DNA from: AC-52 sp044870295
Lineage (GTDB): Bacteria; Actinomycetota; UBA4738
Reading direction: 5' to 3'
Length of the DNA stretch: 11,646 bases
NCBI GenBank assembly: GCA_044870295.1
Contig: JBIOYQ010000097.1
Coordinates: 1-11,646, forward strand
The first letter of the stretch is position 1. Each line of letters opens with the position of its first letter. Below the pieces are notes generated by a model. That model did not search any database. It was not told where the DNA came from and saw only the letters and a list, made by a program, of their open reading frames with translations. A program made the position numbers and the translations under genes. Of this stretch, positions 5,966 to 11,646 are shown in pieces.

Positions 5966-6880
5966 TCATCGCCAGGACGAGAGATCGAGATGGAACTCCC
6001 TGCTCAGGCGGTCGTTGAATGGCGCGAAGTCCCGTTCCAGCTCCCAGAGGAATCCGCGCTCGTTGTCGGTGGACGGAGCGCGGCGCTCCCGCTGCAGAGC
6101 ACGATAAAGGCGCTTCATTGACCGCTTGAGGCCCCCCGCCGGAACGATCCTACCCATTCGGCGCGCCATACGCTGCACCAAGGCACTCTTCACCGGCAGC
6201 GTGGCATTGAATTGCGGAAAATCGTAGGCCTCGTAGAAGCCAGGATCGATACCCAGGCGCTCCGCCAGGGACTGGACCACGCTGCGCGGGCGTGAGACGA
6301 GCGGCTCGAACACCAGGAGGTGGAAGCGGTCCGGCGGAAAGGCGTTCCGCCACCGTTCCAGGTAGTTGACGTAGCAGCTATAGGCGAGCTCTCGCGTGAC
6401 GAGCGGGCCGTCGACCGGAGTCTGGCTGGGATCCGGGTTCCCGCGACGCAGGGAATCGACGAACTGGCGGAAGGAAAGCCGCTCCAGCTCCGCGCCCAGG
6501 TTGTGTCGTGTGTATTGGAAGGACGAATAGACACGCTCGGCCGGCCGGCGAAGCACTATGACGATGTGGGGTTGCCGCTCCATCCGAGAGAGCACGTCGA
6601 AGGCCGTCTCTTGGTAGAGGTAATGCGGTGTGGCCTCGAGGAGAATCCGGGCGCCCGCGGCGGCAGTCTGGTCCGGAAAAAAGGTTGAATAGGCCTCCAG
6701 GCCGTGATGGTGGACGTTGCATCTCGGTTGGAACAAGGGGTCGCTCCGATCGAGCAGGAACCGCGTTTCCTTGGCCGTCGAGGCGCAAACCTGCGGATGG
6801 TCCGCCAACCAGCGGAAGAGCGACGTCGTCCCCGACCTGGGAGTTCCGGCGATCACGGCATTCGGCAGGATCATCGGCAT
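5966..6880 (-). CDS. PAPS-dependent sulfotransferase
   Basis: The ATG at 6880-6878 gives 304 aa. A GTG at 6907 would add nine residues but overlap the upstream gene; family members usually begin close to the LPN(A/F)-x-I strand, so ATG 6880 or 6874 is favoured. The 5'-phosphosulfate loop is seen as GTPRSGTTSLF (residues 12-22), followed by a helix (RWLADHPQV). Next come KETRFL, the EATPHYLY motif (about 82-89) and the 3'-phosphate-binding stretch IVLRRPAERVYSSF (about 108-121), the usual R-x-P-x-x-R-x-x-S pattern. These are the hallmarks of the sulfotransferase superfamily, which moves sulfate from PAPS to a hydroxyl or amine, commonly on carbohydrates. Only 4 nt separate it from the stop of the Wzy-like gene, so it is probably translated from the same operon, as its last visible gene. 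The acceptor is unknown; the nascent polysaccharide or its lipid-linked unit is the likeliest by context. Confidence 0.88.
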   Translation of the reverse strand: MPMILPNAVIAGTPRSGTTSLFRWLADHPQVCASTAKETRFLLDRSDPLFQPRCNVHHHGLEAYSTFFPDQTAAAGARILLEATPHYLYQETAFDVLSRMERQPHIVIVLRRPAERVYSSFQYTRHNLGAELERLSFRQFVDSLRRGNPDPSQTPVDGPLVTRELAYSCYVNYLERWRNAFPPDRFHLLVFEPLVSRPRSVVQSLAERLGIDPGFYEAYDFPQFNATLPVKSALVQRMARRMGRIVPAGGLKRSMKRLYRALQRERRAPSTDNERGFLWELERDFAPFNDRLSREFHLDLSSWR

Positions 6881-6884
6881 CCGT

Positions 6885-8414
6885 TCACACGGCCGGTCCG
6901 CGTTCACGGTAGCCCGAGAATGGCTGACGGCGGGGGGCGTCGGGCGCCGAACCCACCAGCGAGGGACGGGCGGGATGCTCCCGGGCGTGCTCCCTGGCCA
7001 GGGCCGAGATGACCGTCACCAGGGCGAAGACGATCCAGTAGTTCTCGTTCTCCAGGACGTTGGAGGTGCCGGCGAACTCGAAATAGCCACAAACCGCCGA
7101 CAGCATCAGGACGGCGAGGCGGCGCAGGGCGGGGTCCGTGGTCGTTGCGATCACCTTCACCATGGCCATGGCGGCGGCCAGGTAGATCCCCAGGTAGACC
7201 ACGAGGGCGAACAGGCCGTTCTCGGCCCACATCTGGAGGAAGCTGTTGTGCGTCCAGTGCGACTGGCGGGGCACGGTCGGAACCGTCCGCGAGTAGCGAT
7301 TGTACTGCATGGGAAAGTGACCGGTCCCGACTCCGACCCAGGGATGATCGTGGATCATCATGATGGCCATCTTCGTCCAGCCGAGCCGGTACACCAGCGA
7401 CTTGCCCCCGGCCTCGCCGCTGAAGCGCTCGGCCGATGAGGTCCCGGTCACCGACAGCAACGCCACCAGCCCGACCACGAGGACGATGGCCACGACCGGG
7501 ATCAGGACCTTGTATCGCATGGGGGTGAGCAGCCAGAAGATTCCCGCGCCGATGATGAGTGCCAACAGGCCCCCGCGCGATCCGGTGGCCAGCATGGTCA
7601 CCAGCATCATCAGCATCACGGGGAGGACGAGCGCCACCTTGATCAGACGCGAGATCGGCTCGAAGAACAGGGTGGCGGCCAACAGCCCGGGGAGGATCAC
7701 GGAGACGGCCAGGAAGTCCGGATCACCGCTCGGCCCACCCACGCGGAATTCCTCCGCCTTCAGCGAGTACTCGTCGAACGCGCCAGCCTTCTCGCCCCAG
7801 ACGGCTTCCAGGATGGGCTTCCCGGTGTCGATCTCGTACATCACGGTCAGACCCACGAAGAAGTAGGCGAGCAGGAAGACGACCAACAGGCGCCGAACGA
7901 GCGTGGCGCTGTCCACGATGGTCGCGATCAGGATGAACAGGATGAAGTTGTTGACGCGCCGCAGGGTCTGGGCCCAGAACATCGCGTATTCCCGAGCGTT
8001 GAGCACCGAGAGGAAGGACAAGCCCAGCGACAGCGTGGCCAGCAGGAACAGTGGGCTGTGGAAGAGAACGTCCGTTGGGCGTGGGTCCTTCTCGATGAGG
8101 AGGTGTACGACCCAGGCCACGATCAGCACGGCGATCAGCAGCTTCGCCCACGTCATCACGGACTCCGGGCCGAGCTTGCCGAGGCGCTCGAACGGAATTG
8201 CGAAGAAGACCGGCAGCATGGCGCGCTGCAGGCCGTAGAGATCGACGGCCACGAGCGTGGTAATGATGACGAGGGCGATGCCCAGCTTGAAGTTGACCGC
8301 CCAGACGAGCCCGATGAAGGCACCGACCCCCAGGAGCCCGACAAGGAACAGGTACCGGAAGGCCCGCTCGGCGAGCCATCTTCGCAGCTGCTGGAAACGT
8401 GCCGCGCCCGTCAT
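6885..8414 (-). CDS. O-antigen ligase/polymerase-like membrane protein (Wzy_C family)
   Basis: The ATG at 8414-8412 overlaps the TGA of the flippase (8413-8411) in an ATGA arrangement, giving 509 aa. The frame is open 32 codons further upstream, but those residues lie inside the flippase gene and do not look like a membrane protein N-terminus. Many hydrophobic segments are visible, for example FLVGLLGVGAFIGLVW, LLIAVLIVAWVVHLL and VLIPVVAIVLVVGLVALL. The Wzy_C/O-antigen-ligase signature is present: ATGSRGGLLALI (about 276-287), then a large periplasmic loop with HPWVGVGTGHF (357-367) and HNSFLQMWAENGLFAL (389-404), containing the conserved H-N and E-x-G-L. The C-terminal 30 residues are charged and non-membrane. 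In Wzx/Wzy systems such proteins polymerise undecaprenyl-linked repeat units on the periplasmic face; ligase activity cannot be excluded from sequence alone. It sits between flippase and sulfotransferase. Confidence 0.87.
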   Translation of the reverse strand: MTGAARFQQLRRWLAERAFRYLFLVGLLGVGAFIGLVWAVNFKLGIALVIITTLVAVDLYGLQRAMLPVFFAIPFERLGKLGPESVMTWAKLLIAVLIVAWVVHLLIEKDPRPTDVLFHSPLFLLATLSLGLSFLSVLNAREYAMFWAQTLRRVNNFILFILIATIVDSATLVRRLLVVFLLAYFFVGLTVMYEIDTGKPILEAVWGEKAGAFDEYSLKAEEFRVGGPSGDPDFLAVSVILPGLLAATLFFEPISRLIKVALVLPVMLMMLVTMLATGSRGGLLALIIGAGIFWLLTPMRYKVLIPVVAIVLVVGLVALLSVTGTSSAERFSGEAGGKSLVYRLGWTKMAIMMIHDHPWVGVGTGHFPMQYNRYSRTVPTVPRQSHWTHNSFLQMWAENGLFALVVYLGIYLAAAMAMVKVIATTTDPALRRLAVLMLSAVCGYFEFAGTSNVLENENYWIVFALVTVISALAREHAREHPARPSLVGSAPDAPRRQPFSGYRERGPAV

Positions 8415-9922
8415 TCCCGTCGGAAGCCGCCATCCAGGGCGGCTCCGGGGGCCGCCGCCGCCCTCTGGCTCACAAGTTTCCTTCCGAACAGTCCGGCGAC
8501 GAACCGCCACTCCTCAGGCTCCACCGCTCCCCAGGCGTAGAGAAGCCCACCGTACACGAGCGCGATCACGACCGCGGCCACCATCCACGGAAGGTGCGGC
8601 CGAACGCCGAAACCCGCGGCCAGCGTCAGGAGCAGGACCAGGAACAGCTTGCCGTAGGGCCGGGCGCTGGAGAACTGCATGTCGAGGATCCTGTGCAGCA
8701 GGTAGAAGCGGGCGCAGAACCCGAGCGCGATCACGATCACGGAGCCCATGGCCGCGCCGATGTAGCTGTAGCGGGGGATGAGAAAGAAGTTCAAGGTGAT
8801 GTTCAGGAGGAACGATCCCGCGAGCACGGGCAGGAAATGGCGCATCTCCTTCATCGAGCCCAGGACGGAATGCGAAGGAATGTTGAGGGCCCAGAGACCG
8901 TAGGCCCATCCCAGGATGACCAGGGCCTGCGCGGTTGGGCGGTACTGCGACCCCAGGAGGATGGCCACGATCTGCTCGGAGAACAGCGTCGTGAGCAGGA
9001 TTATCGGAAAGCTGACGGTCAGGATGACGAACTTGGTGGCCCTCTCCACGATCTCGCGCACAGCGGCCTGGTCCAGGTAGATCTTCTGCGACACCACCGG
9101 GACGAGCACCTGGTTCAGGCTCTTCGGCAGCAGCATCGCTGCCATCAAGATGGTATGGGCGGGACCGTAATAGCCGATGGCAAGATTCGGATCCAGGGGG
9201 CCCTTGACGAGGGACAACATCAGGATGTCGACTTTCGAGTCCATGAATCCGAGCAGGAAGGCCGTCAGGAACGGCAGGCCCGCCATCATCAACCCTTTCA
9301 TCACGGCCGGGTCGAAGCGCGGCCAGAACCGGACGATGCGCCGCCAGATCAGGGCAGCCGTGACCATGACGAAGGAGGCGTCGACCGCGACATGGGCAGC
9401 AAACAGCCAGCGCGATCCCCGTCCGGACAGCAGGACGGCGACTCCAGCCAAGGTGCCCACGACCGCGGCCATGACGGAAAGGGCGCCCAGCAGCTTCATC
9501 CGCTGATAAGCGACCAGAACGGCTTCGAGGGAATCCTGTGCGACGGTCGAGAAGATGGCCAGGCCGCCGATGGCGGTGAGCACGCGCACTTCGGGGTCAT
9601 AACCCGCGATGTGCACGAACGCGACCAGGGCTCCGTACGCGGCCCCGGCCAGCAAGGTGCGGACGGCCAGGACGTTGCTCAAGATGTGGCCGGTCCGCTC
9701 CTTCTCGCGGCTGAGCATGCGGACGATGAACGGGCGGATGCCGAGGTTCGCCAAGGTCGAGACCACCACGACCATGGTGGTCACCAGGAGGAATTGTCCG
9801 TACCCGTGGGCGCCGAGGAGGCGAGCGGCGAAGGCGACGAAGACGACGTTGACGAGCTTCTGCATCACCCCGGACACGAAGATGTAGAACGTATTCCGGG
9901 TGATGGCTCTGGCCGTTCCCAT
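8411..9922 (-). CDS. Polysaccharide flippase (Wzx-like, MOP/MATE superfamily)
   Basis: The ATG at 9922-9920 gives 503 aa, the usual length for the family. The N-terminus shows the typical Wzx opening: NTFYIFVSGVMQKLVNVV, then ARLLGAHGYGQFLLV, matching the R-x-L-G-x-x-x-Y-G consensus. Next is NLGIRPFIVRMLSRE. Repeated hydrophobic helices continue throughout, with SVLGSMKEMRHF and NITLNFFLIPRYSYIGAAMGSV near residues about 350-405, the standard family landmark around the N-x-x-L-N-x-x-L-I-P motif. It should move lipid-linked oligosaccharide units from the inner to the outer leaflet of the cytoplasmic membrane. Its stop overlaps the start of the Wzy-like gene, so translation is probably coupled. 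The gap to the upstream Wzz gene is 66 nt and holds a hairpin; no good Shine-Dalgarno precedes the ATG. The last 25 residues are polar and alanine-rich. Confidence 0.9.
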   Translation of the reverse strand: MGTARAITRNTFYIFVSGVMQKLVNVVFVAFAARLLGAHGYGQFLLVTTMVVVVSTLANLGIRPFIVRMLSREKERTGHILSNVLAVRTLLAGAAYGALVAFVHIAGYDPEVRVLTAIGGLAIFSTVAQDSLEAVLVAYQRMKLLGALSVMAAVVGTLAGVAVLLSGRGSRWLFAAHVAVDASFVMVTAALIWRRIVRFWPRFDPAVMKGLMMAGLPFLTAFLLGFMDSKVDILMLSLVKGPLDPNLAIGYYGPAHTILMAAMLLPKSLNQVLVPVVSQKIYLDQAAVREIVERATKFVILTVSFPIILLTTLFSEQIVAILLGSQYRPTAQALVILGWAYGLWALNIPSHSVLGSMKEMRHFLPVLAGSFLLNITLNFFLIPRYSYIGAAMGSVIVIALGFCARFYLLHRILDMQFSSARPYGKLFLVLLLTLAAGFGVRPHLPWMVAAVVIALVYGGLLYAWGAVEPEEWRFVAGLFGRKLVSQRAAAAPGAALDGGFRRE

Positions 9923-9935
9923 CGTCGTCGGCTAC

Positions 9936-9947
9936 CGGCCTAGGCCG
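9936..9947. repeat. 12-bp perfect palindrome between Wzz and flippase genes
   Basis: CGGCCTAGGCCG is self-complementary across 12 bp and lies 14 nt upstream of the flippase start. It has no loop, so it is more likely a chance palindrome or a protein site than an RNA hairpin. The role is unknown. Confidence 0.35.
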
Positions 9948-9967
9948 CGTCCTGCCGGCTATTGGTC

Positions 9968-9988
9968 CTCACCGCTGGCGCCGGTGAG
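9968..9988 (-). other. Intercistronic hairpin directly after the Wzz stop codon
   Basis: CTCACCG (9968-9974) and CGGTGAG (9982-9988) form a 7-bp stem with a 7-nt loop, starting at the base next to the Wzz TGA (9991-9989). No T-run follows on the minus strand (it continues GACCAATA), so it is not a classic terminator. It could stabilise or process the mRNA, or partly reduce read-through into the flippase gene. Confidence 0.45.
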
Positions 9989-11446
9989 TCACGAGTCGGA
10001 TTTTCCCAGTTCCGGGAAGCGACCGAGGAAGCGGAGGCCGAGGACCTCTTCCACGTCGCGGGCGGCGAGGACCGGGCGGTTCCAGTATTCAATGGCGAAG
10101 GCGCCGCCCACGCCAAAGGCAAGCCCGAGGAAGAGGCCGGCGAGGATGTTCAGCCCCCACACGGGCCAGTCCTGCTCCCGGCTGGGCGGGACGTAGGCGC
10201 GGTCGAGGACCCGGATGGTGTACTCGTTGTCCGTGGACTTGCGGTCCATCGCCAGCTGCTCCAGCCTCGACTTCAGGCTCTCGTAGACCTGGCGGCTGAT
10301 GGTCAGAACTTGTTCCAGCCGGGCCAGCTCCGTCTCCTTCTCGGGCATCGTCCGGATCTGGGCTTCCAGGGTCTCGATGCTCTTCCCGAGCTCACCCTGG
10401 CGCACCGTGAGCATCGAGCTCTCGACGGCCAGGGCCTCTCTGAGCTGCCGCTGATTCTTCTCGATCTCGGCGTCCACCACCTTCAAGTCGGGATGGTCCG
10501 GCTTCTTCTCGAGCAGGAGGGCCGATCGTCGAGCATTCAGAGTCACCAGGTTCGTCTGGATCTGCCCGATCACGGGGTTGAGGGCGATGTTCGCCTGCAG
10601 GAACTGATTCTGGGTCTCACTGGCCAGGACGCTCGAGCCCAGCTCCCCCTGCGTCCGGCGCGTGCTCTCCAGATCGGTTCGGAGCTTTTCGAGCTTCTCG
10701 ACGAGCAATCGCCGGTTCTCGTCGGTGCCGTACAGGCCGTTCGATTGCTGGAAGCGGACCACCGCCTCCTCCATCTTCTTGAGGTTCACCTCCGCGTCGG
10801 CGACCTGCCGGGACACGATGTCGTACGACATCGCGGCCTTGGTGCGCGAGAACTGTCCAGTCCGCTGCTCCAGGAACGTGGCCATGCCGTTGGCGATGTT
10901 GGTCGCCAGCTCCCGTGTTTCCCCGTACACGGTGATGTTGATGACGCTGGTCTTCTCCTGCTCCTCCTCGATGCTGATCCAATCCTCGACGAAGTCCTTC
11001 GCCGCCCTGTCCATCCAGTTCGGCTCCTGCCATCCTCGAAGGAGGTAGATGGGGCTGTAGACGATGTCGACGAGAGCGTTCTTGATCACGTCCCGCAGCG
11101 TCTTGGGGTGGTAGCGCTTCTCGCGGGTCAGGTCGTCCAGGTGGAACTCCCGCGCCACGTCGTAAGCCATGTTCCAGCCGGTGAGGAGGGGAATCAGCTC
11201 GGTGGCGGGATCGTCGGTGCCGGACGTCACCGGCATGTCGACGTCACGGAACACGCTCACGTTCTGCTTCGAGGTCCGCTCCACGAGGAGGAGGGTGGTC
11301 CCCTCCCAGATCGGCGTCACCAGGTAGCCGAAGAACTGGACGAGGGCGAAGATCGTGAAGCCGATCACGACCATCATCCACTTGCGTTTGCGGATCACGA
11401 GCCAGGCGTATTGGAGATACTCGATCTGCGGTTTGGACCTTGCCAT
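9989..11446 (-). CDS. Polysaccharide chain-length determinant / co-polymerase (Wzz/PCP-2 family)
   Basis: The ATG at 11446-11444 gives 485 aa. The frame is open 56 codons further, but that part overlaps the kinase gene, and GGAAGG lies just before this ATG. Residues about 23-44 form the first membrane helix (MMVVIGFTIFALVQFFGYLV) after a short basic cytoplasmic start. A long periplasmic region follows, with a Wzz-like domain (about 45-190: SVINITVYGE, ATNIANGMATFL). Extended coiled-coil helices span about 200-405, including the KKPDHPDLKVVDAEI turn. The second membrane helix is preceded by the proline-containing segment AYVPPSREQDWP (about 417-428) and runs about 429-452 (LNILAGLFLGLAFGVGGAFA). 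The tail (DVEEVLGLRFLGRFPEL) matches the stretch that leads to the kinase in fused proteins, but here the kinase is a separate gene 16 nt upstream. The family controls polymer length and export together with Wzy and the kinase. Confidence 0.9.
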   Translation of the reverse strand: MARSKPQIEYLQYAWLVIRKRKWMMVVIGFTIFALVQFFGYLVTPIWEGTTLLLVERTSKQNVSVFRDVDMPVTSGTDDPATELIPLLTGWNMAYDVAREFHLDDLTREKRYHPKTLRDVIKNALVDIVYSPIYLLRGWQEPNWMDRAAKDFVEDWISIEEEQEKTSVINITVYGETRELATNIANGMATFLEQRTGQFSRTKAAMSYDIVSRQVADAEVNLKKMEEAVVRFQQSNGLYGTDENRRLLVEKLEKLRTDLESTRRTQGELGSSVLASETQNQFLQANIALNPVIGQIQTNLVTLNARRSALLLEKKPDHPDLKVVDAEIEKNQRQLREALAVESSMLTVRQGELGKSIETLEAQIRTMPEKETELARLEQVLTISRQVYESLKSRLEQLAMDRKSTDNEYTIRVLDRAYVPPSREQDWPVWGLNILAGLFLGLAFGVGGAFAIEYWNRPVLAARDVEEVLGLRFLGRFPELGKSDS

Positions 11447-11462
11447 GCCTTCCAACCAGCGG

Positions 11463-11646
11463 TTAAAGGGTCCTGTAGTACTCCGGCAGGTAGCGGGGCA
11501 CCCGATTGAGGATAACACCGGCGAGCTTGCCGCCGTTCTGCTCGACGGTGCCGCGGGCGGCGGCGACCTGGTCCTGCTGCGTCCGGTCGCAGGCGATGAC
11601 GAGAAGCACCCCATCGACCATGGGATTGAGCACGAGGACCTCGGGT
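11463..11646 (-). CDS. C-terminal end of a bacterial tyrosine (BY-) kinase / CpsD-CapB-like ATPase, cut by window edge
   Basis: Only the last 60 codons are present, ending in TAA at 11465-11463. The visible sequence PEVLVLNPMVDGVLLVIAC, then an amphipathic helix (QDQVAAARGTVEQNG), then LAGVILNRVP, matches the final strands and helix of CpsD/CapB-type kinases. There VDGVLLV follows the Walker-type Asp strand and G-V-I-L-N is the last core strand. The tail RYLPEYYRTL carries three tyrosines, a sparse version of the C-terminal Tyr cluster that is autophosphorylated in these kinases. The Walker A and A' motifs would lie beyond the window. The gene lies immediately upstream of the Wzz gene on the same strand, the normal partner of a split PCP-2a/kinase pair. 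Identification rests on a short fragment plus context. Confidence 0.8.
   Translation of the reverse strand, partial: PEVLVLNPMVDGVLLVIACDRTQQDQVAAARGTVEQNGGKLAGVILNRVPRYLPEYYRTL

Noticed and set aside
5910..5966. Possible bidirectional terminator between the converging genes
   Set aside because: Only a 6-bp pairing with a 45-nt loop and very short inner repeats are present, without a T-tract on either strand.
8415..8510. N-terminal extension of 32 codons on the Wzy-like gene
   Set aside because: It lies wholly within the flippase gene and encodes Arg/Gly/Pro-rich sequence. The ATGA overlap at 8411-8414 is the expected start.
8399..9943. Long plus-strand open frame (about 514 codons) opposite the flippase gene
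   Set aside because: It encodes a His/Gln/Asp/Gly-rich string with no recognisable fold and is exactly antisense to a clear Wzx-like membrane protein. In GC-rich genes such antisense frames stay open because stop codons are rare there.
9962..11509. Long plus-strand open frame (about 515 codons) opposite the Wzz gene
   Set aside because: It is antisense to a well-supported Wzz protein and consists of Leu/His/Asp/Arg-rich low-information sequence. No family motif is visible.

Overview
This window is a GC-rich bacterial locus for making and exporting a surface polysaccharide by the Wzx/Wzy route. No rRNA, tRNA, CRISPR array or insertion sequence was seen. The exported six-bladed FG-GAP/UnbV protein, the COG3379-type alkaline-phosphatase-superfamily enzyme and the split kinase/chain-length pair suggest a Gram-negative, probably environmental or uncultured high-GC lineage (Acidobacteriota-like or similar). 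That placement is inference; nothing here fixes the taxon.

Layout. Left, minus strand: an exported FG-GAP/ASPIC protein (822-2831) is followed by a COG3379-type phosphohydrolase (1-754, cut by the left edge). Middle, plus strand: after a divergent intergenic region (2832 to about 3111), a family-4 glycosyltransferase (3202-4332, with conserved coding sequence reaching back to about 3106) and a secreted glycoside-hydrolase-like protein (4358-5911) form a two-gene unit. Right, minus strand, converging on the second: the end of a bacterial tyrosine kinase (11463-11646, cut by the right edge), a Wzz/PCP chain-length protein (9989-11446), a Wzx-like flippase (8411-9922), a Wzy/O-antigen-ligase-like polymerase (6885-8414) and a sulfotransferase (5966-6880), tightly packed and read right to left.

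How the genes could work together: the GT4 would add a sugar to the lipid-linked repeat unit in the cytoplasm. Wzx flips the unit, Wzy polymerises it, and Wzz with the tyrosine kinase sets chain length and drives export. The sulfotransferase may sulfate the polymer or its precursor, and the exported hydrolase-like protein may trim or bind the chain, as PslG does in the Psl system. The role of the FG-GAP/AlkP pair is unknown.

The most notable points are: an apparent compensated double frameshift in the C-terminal linker of the hydrolase-like gene; altered catalytic motifs in the same protein; a glycosyltransferase whose conserved first strand lies upstream of any standard start codon, next to a G8 tract; and a sulfotransferase embedded in the Wzx/Wzy operon.
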